Positions 1 to 10,700 of a DNA stretch of 64,000 bases are shown here, in pieces. The stretch is from assembly GCA_963693315.1 (NCBI GenBank), contig CAVNZG010000001.1, forward strand, positions 885,638 through 949,637. The letters run 5' to 3'. The stretch's first letter is position 1; each line of letters begins with the position of its first letter. Source of the DNA: Diogma glabrata (Eukaryota; Arthropoda; Insecta; Diptera; Cylindrotomidae). The translations under genes were made by a program, and so were the position numbers. Under the pieces are notes generated by a model. The model was not told where the DNA came from. It worked only from the letters and a program-made list of their open reading frames with translations, and did no database searches.

Positions 1-585
1 TCCATGTCCTCTATACTTAGCATTCCAGCTGGGGTTCCTCAAGGTGCCGTATTGAGTCCTTTGCTTTTTTTGTTTATTCATCAATGATATTCCAAGAGAT
101 AGTGAATGTAAATTATCATTATTTGCTGATGACACTGCAATATTTGTGTCAGATGAGCTGGCGGTATCTATTATCAATAAGCTTCAATTGTACCTCACTA
201 AAATTCTCGAATTTTTTAAAAACTGGAAACTTAGTATTAACATATCAAAATGTGAAGCTATTTATTTTACTAGGTGCAGAGCATCCCGTAAACTTCCACA
301 ACAACCCTTTCTGATTCAAAACTCTTCTTTGGAATGGAAACCTTCAACTAAATATTTAGGAATTTATTTGGATAAATCATTAACATTTAAGACACACGTC
401 ACTCAAATACAACAAAAATGTAATGCACTGTTCAAAAGTCTATATCCTCTACTCAACAGAAATAGTAAACTGAATAGTCATAATAAGACACTAATTTACA
501 AGTGTGTGATTCTTAATATCATACTTTATGGTGCACCAATTTGGTGATATATTGCTTTGTGTCATAAAAAGAAATTTCAAATTAT
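1..585 (+). pseudogene. Jockey-like LINE, reverse transcriptase C-terminal part (5' fragment)
   Basis: Translating the plus strand gives the second half of a non-LTR reverse transcriptase: GVPQGAVLSPLLF at the start (motif 4 region), then LFADDTAIF, the catalytic A-D-D box at about 122-148, then the thumb region (KCEAIYFT, TKYLGIYLD) up to ILYGAPIW. A frameshift near 70-85 breaks the FINDIP segment. The TGG for the W of APIW is followed at once by TGA (545-547) where other elements read on, so the copy is dead. The reading frame continues as HKKKFQII up to the TTAT at 582-585, where element B has inserted; the missing end lies at 30048. Family assignment to the jockey clade is from motif style, not a search. 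Confidence 0.85.
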
Positions 586-1817
586 TGTAATGGATAGCCT
601 GGAAGAGTGCGTACACCCAGTGTATTATAGTCTCAGATTTATTAGATTTCATTTTGTCATCTGTTCCGCTCATAATGGTTTCTCATCCATTCACCTCCAA
701 TAGCCATATTCGTATAGTTCCCTTAACCCATGGTTTCCTTATTTTTCTTAAAATCTGACTAAATTTTCAATGGCTGGACAGACGTATGTGAAAAAGAATT
801 GAGCCAATTACACTGATTTCATTTATTAATCAATATAATATAATATTGGTTAAGTTGAATTAATTAATAATTTTCTTTAAAAAATTCATCCATATAACAT
901 TAAAATTTAATCTTACAACACCCTAAAATTGGCGCGCGTTACGTTTCCATTCGAGTATTTTCAATATACTGCTTGAATTTGAATTTTCTAAACACCAACC
1001 GTAATGAAACAACGAAGTCTTCAAACCTCATAACAGCTGTGCGTATTTTTTTTGTCCAATCGTCAACATACAAAGAATTATTATTTTGCTTTGTTAAACA
1101 TTTGATTTATCTTGGTATGAATGTTTTGCTTTAAACAATTCTTCCATTATTGAACTGATCTTCACTGTACCGATATAGTAGCTTGTAGTTTAATAAATGT
1201 CTAAACATCGTAACATTGATCGAACTTGCATTTGATTCATTTTAAATTCAATGAGTATGGATGTGTCGGAAATATTTTGTGTCACAACCTTATTTTTCTG
1301 CAATAACAGCAAACGGTTTCTTGTAACTATAAAAAGTTCCCAATAATTTGAAAATCTGATGGAAATTAATTATCTCTCATCTAAACACTGTATTCGAGTT
1401 ATTGCGAGACTAAAAATTTGGCTATATAATAAGCCACTGTTAATTGATTTGATCTCTTATGTCTTGTGAATCCGTCTCGTGTATTACAAAATCGAGTTCA
1501 ATTAGTTCCATTCATTTTATTAATACAATCGTCGTAGTTTAATTTGAAAAAAAAAAGTTTATATGTTTTGTGTTGTTTAAAACCAAATTTAAAACAAAAA
1601 AAAAAATTATTTATATGTTTTGTGCCGTAAAAACAACATTAGTTCAATTTTACGATTCACCTAGTACTCGCGCGGCTAGTACTCGTTCACTCTGTTTTTG
1701 ACATCGCGGAATCTAATTTACCAACGTGTCGGTCCATGTTGTACCTTAAAAAAATTAATTGGGATTTTAAAAGAAAATAGAAAATATCGTGAGTGAATTT
1801 TATTATGCGTATTAATA

Positions 1818-2246
1818 TAATGTTGGTTGAATGTGCAAAAAGTTAATTTATAGTTTAATGAAAATAAATAACAGGTACTGATTATATATATTTCTAAGTA
1901 AATTCATTGTTACTATGCAATTTTGGATGAAGCCATTTCATTATTATATACAAAAAAATTAATGTTGGTTGAATGTGCAAAAAGTTAATTTAAAGTTTAG
2001 TTGAAAATAAATAACAGATACTGTTTATATATATTTCTAAGTAAATTCATTGTTACTATGCAATTTCGGATAAAGCAATTTCATTATTATATATAAAAAA
2101 ATTAATGTCGGTTGAATGTGCAAAAGTTTATTTAAAGTTTAATTGAAAATAAATAACAGTTACTGTTTATATATATTTCTAATAAAATTCATTGTTACCA
2201 TGCAATTTGACTAAAGCAATTTCATTATTATACACCAAAAAAAAAT
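1818..2246 (+). repeat. Three tandem ~142 bp units in element B LTR
   Basis: Units begin near 1818, 1961 and 2102 with AATGTTGGTTGAATGTGC (third unit AATGTCGG), each running through AAATAAATAACAG and CATTGTTAC to TTCATTATTATA. The same array is in the right LTR (27582-28262), there broken by the MITE. No coding potential. Confidence 0.85.
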
Positions 2247-2894
2247 GATTGTTGGTTGATGGTGTTTGTGTGGAGTGAAACAATTTTGGTGCTTGTTCAT
2301 GTTACCTTCCAATGTTGCCGGGCTCAACATTTGGTGTGAAATTTACGGGAAGGATAGGATTGAAGGATAAGGAATCCAAGTATTAATTTGATAAATTACG
2401 GAACTTAATAGCGCAACGGTTATACCTAATTTTTGTCATTACGGCCGCATATTTTACATATTTTCAATTTTGTCCAACAATTCATTTAACTAGCAGTGGT
2501 ACAATTCATTGCATCTTCTGGATTTCAACGCATACGTCAACCATTACCTTTTACCGTATTGCTTCACCATCATTGATACAAAATTAGTACAGTTCTACAT
2601 CTACGAATAATTTAACTGGTATTGGTATCGTTTATTGCTTTTTTTCTGGATTTCATCGCATACGGCACCACTTACATTACAACGTATTGCTCCACAATCA
2701 TTGATACGAATTATTACCGTTCGATTTCAACAAGTGATTGGACTAGTATTGGCATAATTTATTACATTTTTTGTGGATGCAACGCAACCTGCCACCACTA
2801 CAGGTCAACGTATTCGGCTGTAATTGCTATAATTGTTATCATCCTTACCGGTGATTATACATCGATTCGGCGCTTATTTTCGCAACCAGATTCA

Positions 2895-3445
2895 ACGTTT
2901 CTACTTGTCATTTTTGATTCAACCAAAACTACCCATCGATTGCAAATTTATGTAACGTTTCTATATATCAATTTTGGTTCAACAAAATTACACAAGCTTA
3001 CATACCGTTTCTACTTATCATTTTGGACGCAACAAAACTACCCATCGATTGCAAATTTATATAACGTTTCTATATATCAATTTTGATTCAACAAAATTAT
3101 ACAAGTTCATATCCCGTTTCTACTTATCATTTTTGATGCAACAAAATTCTACAAGTTTATATAACGTGTCTACTTATCATTTGTGGATGCAACAAAACTA
3201 CCCATCGATTGTAAATTTATATAACGTTTCTATATATCAATTTTGACTCAACAAAATTATACAAGTTCATATACCGTTTCTACTTATCATTTTTGATGCA
3301 ACCAACTTCTACAAGTTTATATAACGTTGCTACTTATCATTTTGATTCATCAAAGTATACAGCGATTGCAAGTTCATATAACGTTTCTACTCAGCATTTT
3401 GATTCAACAAAATTATCCAACGATTGCAAGTTTATTGAACGTTTC
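2895..3445 (+). repeat. Imperfect minisatellite in element B LTR
   Basis: Alternating modules built on GTTTCTACTTATCATTTT, GATGCAACAAAA and TACAAGTTTATATAAC repeat about every 50-60 bp with substitutions and small length changes. The right LTR has the same array at about 28912-29465. The open frames here are by-products of the repeat. Confidence 0.75.
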
Positions 3446-3991
3446 TGCCTAACAGTTTGGTACAACGTTTGTATGTGCAACTTTGACCAACGTTCGTGTT
3501 ATACAAATTACTTTCGAGAGATTTCCAACGTGACCACCGTGCGGATGGAGGGCTGATCTAAACAGGATTTTGGAGGCTAGGAGGATATAACCATGGGTGA
3601 GTCGATTTGAATTTTTTTTCTTTTCGTTTTTTTTCATTATTCTTATGATTTAGGGGTGTGAATGTGTGTGAAAAGACATGCCAGTGACTGACTGGGGGCG
3701 TGGTAGTCGTCGAATGTGTGGGTGAATGTTAACATGGGTGAAGTGTGAGTGTGTGGGCATCTGAGAGTGATTGTGGGGGTTGGACGTGCTGATCGTGGGT
3801 CTTTCGCCAAAGGGGTCGCCAGAGTTTCATTTTTCACACTTGTATTTGTTTCCATTTCTGATATATTTTCGTTAGTAGCGTACATTTCTGTATTTGTGCT
3901 GAAGTAGCAGGGTTTCTTTATCGTTCCCATGGGCTGCAGCTAGCTTGGGGCAAGAAAATCAATCTCGCTAGGTACGCTTCCTGCTATGTCA

Positions 3992-4015
3992 TTCTCATTG
4001 ATTCGCCAATGAGAA
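3992..4015 (+). promoter_or_regulatory. Hairpin at the 3' end of element B LTR (U5)
   Basis: TTCTCATTG, loop ATTCGC, then CAATGAGAA: a perfect 9 bp stem ending 14 bases before the LTR end and 17 bases before the primer site. The right LTR has it at 30010-30033. B-family LTRs at 32759-32781, 36280-36302 and 59439-59462 have a stem at the same place, in B3 with different paired bases, so the pairing rather than the sequence is kept. It probably forms in the RNA near the primer site; the function is inferred. Confidence 0.6.
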
Positions 4016-4032
4016 AGCGCTTCATTACAAAT

Positions 4033-4050
4033 TGGCGCCCAACGTGGGGC
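4033..4050 (+). promoter_or_regulatory. Element B primer binding site, tRNA-Lys
   Basis: TGGCGCCCAACGTGGGGC lies three bases after the left LTR. It is the exact complement of the last 18 bases (with CCA) of animal tRNA-Lys(CUU) as I know it, so minus-strand DNA synthesis should be primed by this tRNA. A degenerate copy of the same tRNA is present at 19933-20003 in this element. Confidence 0.88.
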
Positions 4051-4655
4051 TTCTCTAAGGGTTCTACAGCAATGTAGGACTCTGGAGGAGTCCCTCCATA
4101 ATTTCAAAAAACTTAGAAAATTTTTTTTTAAAAAATTTTTTTCTTCTTAAAATTAACGTTCATTTTCCACCGAACCATAGTAAAAGACTCTGGCGGCGTA
4201 GAAGCAGTTCCCTGCTTCAAACGCGCAGGAGCAAAGGACGTCTGCGATCCCTCAGACTTTTCTTTGATGGGGAGTTGCGTCCCTACGCCTCCAGCATTGT
4301 TTCTCTTTTTGTTCTTTTTTGATAACGCAAGGGTGGGAATATTTCTTAGGAAGTATTCCCAATGGGCATTACAACCCCACGGACCCTAGTTACGGGCTGG
4401 GTTTCTGGCGATGGCACGAGGGCCGAAGGTGATTCAGGTGCCAGACCTAGACTGACGAGTATTGGTGTATACGCCAATTCTCGTCCGAGTCTGGTCACCT
4501 GGTCAGGCTTCGGGTTCGTGGTGTCCTCAGAGTCCAGTCCGAACTAATATTGTCTAATCGTTAGAGTCCCCTCCCGACAATATTGGTTTCCTATGGCCTG
4601 AGTGTTTCGGTTCCCCATGGATAATACTGAGGGACATTTTTCAAAGTAGCCCGAT
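4051..4655 (+). other. Element B leader, first part: structured, non-coding
   Basis: No convincing gene. This stretch is more GC-rich than its surroundings and full of short stems, for example GAAGCAG-TTCC-CTGCTTC near 4200, GTCTG/CAGAC near 4240-4258 and GGAATA/TATTCC at 4337-4361. The strongest stem-loop is at 4435-4501. The position just after the primer site is where gypsy elements and retroviruses keep packaging signals. The leader is interrupted at 4656-4659 (CAGC) by element A and resumes at 13028. Confidence 0.6.
4435..4501 (+). promoter_or_regulatory. Long stem-loop with palindromic loop in element B leader
   Basis: CAGGTG-CCAGAC pairs with GTCTGG-T-CACCTG; after an internal loop GACGAG-T-ATTGG pairs with CCAAT-T-CTCGTC. 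That is 23 base pairs in total, with an eight-base loop TGTATACG that contains the self-complementary hexamer GTATAC. A self-complementary loop on a long stem downstream of the primer site resembles a retroviral dimer-initiation hairpin. The structure is read from the sequence; the role is inferred. Confidence 0.55.
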
Positions 4656-4659
4656 CAGC

Positions 4660-5282
4660 TGTAATATTGGGGAAGGCCGGCGGTTTACAGTACCCGCGAT
4701 TTCTTATAATATATATAATAATACTTAACTTTGAACTAAAAAAATGAACACCGAAATTATATTTATTCCGTTTATTATATTTATTTTATGTTACTCTTTT
4801 AAACCCTTCCTCTCGTAACTAATCACTCACTAACTAAAAATTTAAACTTCCTCTTTATATATCTGAATCTATCAATAATCCTTATTTTTAATTATATTTA
4901 TTTTCAATCCATCTCTTTTCTACAATCATGGAATATTATTGTTTGTGATTTGTTTACTTATATTAAAGAAAAATTTAAAGGTTGTAACCGTAATAAAACA
5001 ATCCATGATTGTAGTTTTCTTATTATAAAATTATGTACAAAACGTTTCATCCTTTTTTACCCCATTTTATTATCTAATCCGTATTTTGTTTCTAAATGAA
5101 TTTTAATAAAATAAAAGGATAATAAATATCGGGCGACAAAGTGGCGGTGATCATATAATTTACATTTTTCAGTCGCCAGTTAGTCGATTGTAATATAAAA
5201 TAAAATAACAAAGATCCATAAAAGAGATCGATTGTTATGAAGCTATCAAACAGGAGGTGAATGCGAAATGTCGCTTGCAACA
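4660..5282 (-). repeat. Element A 3' LTR
   Basis: Read on the minus strand it starts TGTTGCAAGC and ends AATATTACA. It matches 12401-13027 almost base for base but lacks four bases (GATG) present there near 12956. Because the element is on the minus strand this is its 3' LTR. Confidence 0.93.
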
Positions 5283-5297
5283 GAGCTCCCCTTTTTG
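5283..5297 (-). promoter_or_regulatory. Element A polypurine tract
   Basis: On the minus strand CAAAAAGGGGAGCTC directly precedes the 3' LTR (TGTTGC...). A run of A then G touching the 3' LTR is the usual plus-strand primer site. Confidence 0.75.
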
Positions 5298-6323
5298 AGA
5301 ACTTCGCATTTGGTAATCATTTTTAGAGTAAATACTTTCAAAATGGTTACCAAATCGAACCTAAATCTAATATATTGAATTTTATTAAGTACATTTAAGC
5401 TATATTTAATTAAAAATAAAATATTATGAAAACTATGTTATATGTTGAATATGTTGATTGTAGAATATCGGTTGCTAATGTGATTTAGTACACGCCTTGA
5501 ATTGGTTCATTGTAATCTTAATGGTTAGTTGTTGTGGATTCGTACTATATGATTTTGTTAATATTGTTTATTTGGTTTTATTTTTATCCGTTTTCTGTAA
5601 TTTTCTCCAGTAAGTTTGGATTAATATAACAATGGTGATATTACATCAAATAAGTTGTAGTTGTATAATCTCAATTTAAATCTTATAAATATTATTTGCT
5701 TGCCGTCTATTGGTAAATTGAGTTTAACGGTTGGTATGTATGAGGTTTAACTTTTAACTAACTCATTTGTTAAGTCTTATTGTTAAATTTCATAATCAGT
5801 ATTTTATTGAACATCATTTGTTTAGTTGAGTTGAAATGAATATATTTTAGCACACATATATTGTTATTTTTACACTTGCACGTCTTCTTTCTTTGATGTT
5901 TAAATTAGGTTTTATTGTCCCACGTTGTTTTGTTAACATTAATTTTACACAGATTAATTCTTTAACGTTCCTTGCATCTTGTTCTTCGTATTTTGATTTA
6001 TTCGATTTTTTATGATGTACTTTCTGTTTACTAGCTCCATTTCTGCCTGATGTATATAACTTGATATTGAGACTAAACTTGAATTTTTTTTTTTTTTTTA
6101 ATTAATGTGCATGTATATAAAAAAAATTTTATTATTACTATAAATTATGTATTTGTTTTCCTTTTTTTTTATTTATTTTTTTTTTTTACATAATTTCTTT
6201 AATATTATTCTAATCTAGATATTCTTACATACTAAAAATTATTATTATAATATAAAATATTTGAATTATTGTTTTGAAGTTTAAAAATATATTCCAGTAC
6301 ATAATATGAGTTTTGGTTTTTTG
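5298..6323 (-). other. Element A 3' non-coding region
   Basis: About 1 kb, very AT-rich, between the integrase stop and the polypurine tract, with T runs near 6085 and 6165-6187. No long frame on either strand and no env-like protein. Nothing else recognisable. Confidence 0.6.
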
Positions 6324-7716
6324 TTAATTGAAAATATTTCTTAAGCATATTAAAATATCTGTGTTATCTTTTTTATTGTTATTGGAAATAAATTTTTTTA
6401 TTAAATTTTTATGAACTATTTTTTCTTTATTTTTAACCTTAATTTTTATATTTGTTTCAGAAGGAATTTCTATAATTTCATAAGGACCGTCATAGAGTTT
6501 CTGAAACTTAACGCCTTCTCCTTTTTTTGCATTGTTTAACACTAAAACTAAATCACCTACTTCAAATTGAATGTGTTTTACATTTTTATCATAATTATTT
6601 TTTGTTTTTAATTTTTGGATCAGTTGATTTTCCCTTGCATATTGGTATGCCTTTTGGAGCTTATATTTCAACTCGTAAAGGTAATTGTCATAATTATATC
6701 GAACAGATGGTTCGTTTTTTAAAGAATTAGGTATTGTTACTTTGTATCCATACAATAACTCAAATGCAGTGTAGCCCGTGGCTTTTGATTTGGTTGAGTT
6801 CATTGTAAATATACAAAACTCAATCAATTCATCCCAATCATTTAAATTTGCATTTACCACTCCTCTTAGATATTCCTTCATAGTTCTATGAGATCTTTCT
6901 AAAGATCCGTTAGTTTCGGGGTGCCAAGCTGATGCTCGAGTTTTTTTTATATTTAAAAGCTTGCACACGTTTTTGAACAGATCGCTCATAAAATTCGAGC
7001 CTTGATCTGTTAAAACAGTCATATTTTCTATCATACCAAAACGTAAAATTATAGATTTGACGAAAGCTTTTGCTACTGTTTCAGCTTCCTGATTTACAAT
7101 AGGAACTGCTCCGACTAGTTTAGTAAGGTCATCTTGGTATGTTAGAAGATATTTATTTCCGTTTTCAGTTAGTGGCAACGGGCCAACTATATCAAGTGCT
7201 AAACGTTCCATTGGTTTTTTAGCGGTTGTTGTAATTCTCAGGGGAGTTTTATGTTGCCTGCTATACTTACTTTTTTGGCAGTTACTACAATTTTCAACAT
7301 AACTTTTTATTTGTGATTTCATTCCTTTCCATTGATACTTTGCATTGATTCTTGAATACATTCGCTCGATTCCTTGATGTCCACCTGTGAGACAATTATG
7401 GTGGCTTTCGAGAATTGAGTTAATGTCATCTAAGTTCTTCAAAATTATCCTTTCGTCATAGAAAACTAAAATTTTAATATCTGTTTTTTCAAACCCTAAA
7501 TTTATCATATCTAACAATTCATCGAAATTTGATTGTGTAATTAAATTGTCATTCATGTTGATAACTAACTTTCTTATATTATTTTCCTTTAACTGCTGCG
7601 TCCAATCCTTAATATGTTTAATTATTAAATTTATGTCATGCAAATCATCTTTTTTATCTCTGGATATTAAATTTCTTCTAAGCTGAACACTAAGTCTCCT
7701 TTTGTATTCTTTTCCC
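6324..7716 (-). CDS. Element A integrase (pol C-terminal part, shifted frame)
   Basis: Integrase inserts the retrotransposon cDNA into host DNA. The frame is open from about 7716, just after an in-frame TAG, and overlaps the end of the RT/RNase H frame by about 50 bases; the first convenient start-like codon is at 7643. Seen: an HHCC zinc module (HHNCLTGGH then CSNCQ), the catalytic core with LALDIVGPLP (first Asp), LTDQGSNF (second Asp) and HPETNGSLERSH (Glu), and a C-terminal GPY/F-like module (YDGPYEII). Stop at 6324-6326. It is in the -1 frame relative to the upstream part. No canonical slippery heptamer is visible in the overlap, so this is either an inactivating frameshift near 7670-7716 or unusual recoding. 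Confidence 0.9.
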
Positions 7717-10700
7717 TAACCGCAACTTCTGTAGTTGTATCTAAAGCTACTAATTTCAAATAAGTCCTATAATCTTTAATTAAATTTGTATCGCTTGAAT
7801 GGATTATGGTAGGAACAAAATCAACATCTAATTCATTGTCATCTTTAGAGAGTTCTAGTTCTATTGCCCTACGCCTATTGGTTTTTGATCTGGTGACTAT
7901 TTTTATAGATTTCGTGATATCGTCTTGGTTAATATAATTCCTAGATAAGCAGTCTGCTACTACGTTACTTTTACCTTGAACATGTTTGATATCGAAGGAA
8001 TATGAAGATAGTTTCAATTTCCATCTCATCAATCTACTACTAGGATTTTTAATATTCATTAACCACATCAATGGTTTATGGTCTGTTAATATTTCAAAAT
8101 GTACTCCATACAAATACACTTTAAAATACTCAACAGCCCACACAATTGATAGCAATTCTTGTTCTGTAACAGAATAACGCGTTTCAGCGTCCAGAAGATT
8201 TCTACTAGCAAACCCAACTGGTAAATCATCGCCATTTTCATTTATTTGTGAAATAACAGCACCAATAGTTCGCATAGAAGCATCTGTTGTGAGTCTAAAT
8301 GTTTTCGAAAAATCCGGATATTGCAGAATTGGTGCTGATGTTAATTTTTCTTTTAACAACTCTACTGATTTTTCACATTCTTCTGACCATATAAATTTAA
8401 CATTTTTTCTTAGCAATCTGGTTAAACATTTTGTTATTTCTGCATATTTATCGATGTACCTTCTGTAATAGCCGGTCATACCTAAAAACGATTTTATGTT
8501 TTTTGCACTATTGGGAGCTGGAAAATTTAAAATAGATTTAATTTTTTCTGGGTCTGGTTTGATTCCATTTCCAGTTATTAGATGACCTAAATAAACAGTT
8601 TCTGTTTGAAAAAATTTACATTTCTCCGGTTGTAATTTTATGCTATATCTACGCAACCGTGAAAAAACCCTGTTTAGTTTTGCCACATGTTCTTCTACAT
8701 TTTTAGAATAAACAACTATATCGTCTAGATAAACAAAGCAATCGGTACCAGTTAATCCAGTCATTACAGAATTCATTAGCCTCTGAAATGTATGTGATGA
8801 AGATTTAAGCCCCATTGGCATCCTACACCACTCGAAATGTCCAAAATTTGTGGAAAAGGCAGTTTTTTCTCTATCTTTCTCATCTAAAACTATTTGGAAA
8901 TAGCCTGAGGATAAGTCCAATGTTGAAAATATTTGGGCTTTTCCAAGTTGGTCCAAAATGTCTGTTATGTTAGGCAGTGGGAAATTGTCTGAAATTGTTA
9001 TCTCGTTCAATTTCCTGTAGTCGACCACAATTCTCCATTTCTTTGTTCCATCCCTGTTTACCTTTTTCGGAACTAGAAGCAATGGTGAGTTCCAAGGGCT
9101 TTTGCTGTTTCGAATTAGACCGTTATTAAGAAGTTTTTTTATTTGACTTTCGATTTCTTCTCGTTGAGAAATGGGAAGTCTGTACGGTTTAACATTAATC
9201 GGAATACTATTTGGTTGTATCGGTATTTTATGAACTACTGCATCGCATGCTGATAGTATATCATTATCTAAGTAGAATATGTCTGTATATGTTTCCAATA
9301 GATTTCTCAAATTCTCGTTTTCTACTTGATCTGTCTTTAAATCATTAAAAATCTTGTTCTTAATATCTAACACTCTTTCATAATAATTAGTATTGCATTC
9401 GTTGGTTTTAGCTTGTCTCAAATTTGAAATAGAATTAAATGATTTCTTCGGATTATTTCCGTTGTTATTTGTCTCTAAACAATGTTTTATTTCTGTTCTA
9501 TTAAAAATTATATAAATTTGATCACCATATTTGTACTGATCTTGTATGGGTTTTACATTTTCGTCATCAATTTCGTAAATATATTTATCGCTAGCTAAAA
9601 CGCAGTTGTAATGACCTGTTTCGAGTGTTTCACCAAAATGATTTATGAATGAATCTAAATGTAGATTTTTAGCTATACCATTTACTTTTATGGAAATTTC
9701 TTTTGAATAATCAATACTTTTTATAATTTTTTTTCCTTCGCTATTAAATCTTTTTAAGTGAAAACATAAAATTTTTGGAGCTCTTTCAAATGTGTAATTG
9801 ACATATATTGTGTGGATTGCATTACAATTTGAACAAATGGACCCTTCAATTTTGGCTTTCTTAAAAAACTTATTTATGCTATCTTGAATTGATTGACAAT
9901 TATCTATGGACAATGAAATACTATTGAATTCTTCTGTCTGTTCGTTTGAATAGTCGCAGTTAGAGCACGTAATTTTCTTTTTTAGTTTCCCTATAAGATC
10001 GTTTATTTTAATATTTGTTTCGTCATTTAAATTTTGGGAAAAGTACTGAAATAGCTCATGTGTATCTTGTTGTTGACCATTGAATAGGAACGGGAATTTG
10101 TCTCTCATTGTATTGTATAATTCCAATGGTATGATATAACTATTTAGATTATTGAAACTATTTTGGGTTCTTTGCCAAACACATATCAAACACATGCAGT
10201 TACAATCATTTTTAAATTTGTGGGAATATGTTATTTTGATTATTTTTTCGACTTCTGGTAGTCTTAAAAGAATCTGGAATAATGCATTAAAAAAACAAGA
10301 GTTGCCTAAATTTTTAAAACCTTTGTATACACTTGATATGCTGTCGCTAGTAGGTAATTTGGAGGACATCAGTTTGTTTTCTACTTCTATATTATTGTAG
10401 TTACTTTCAGGGTCTTCTAACTTACTTTCCTTCTCCGTTAATTTGTCATCTTGTTTTGGTTTAGTCTTTAATGTACTTTTACTGTATTCTTTAACAAGAA
10501 TATTGTCTAAATCAAATTTAACTCTTTTTTTCTTGGTTTCCGATTTTAAATTATTTGGATTGATATTTATGTTTGAATTATTAAATTTTTCGTTTTTGGT
10601 AGTTTCTCTAAAGCATAAGTTAACATGGTTCTCTATTAAGAAATCTAAGCCTAATAAACCATCATAATCTATGAGAATGTCATCTGATACTATGTAAAAT

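Larger units (their letters stand above)
586..4029 (+). repeat. Element B left (5') LTR
   Basis: The stretch recurs at 20408-30047 around two younger insertions. It starts TGTAATGG, ends CATTACA and is followed three bases later by a primer binding site, which fixes it as a 5' LTR. About 3444 bp is very long for an insect gypsy element. It contains three tandem units of about 142 bp (1818-2246), a second imperfect tandem array (2895-3445), a GT-rich stretch (3655-3770) and a hairpin next to its end (3992-4015). Short open frames in it (for example 2622-3556) follow the tandem repeats and resemble no protein. Confidence 0.92.

Noticed and set aside
2622..3556. Overlapping open frames in the left B LTR, repeated at 28639-29574
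   Set aside because: They are translations of the minisatellite (YNVSTYHF-type repeats) and are conserved only because the LTR is duplicated.
4362..4547. 61-codon ORF in the GC-rich leader of element B
   Set aside because: Overlaps the strong stem-loop, no family resemblance; better explained as structured leader RNA.
5298..6323. Possible env gene after integrase in element A
   Set aside because: No frame of useful length on the minus strand, no signal peptide, cleavage site or membrane segment.
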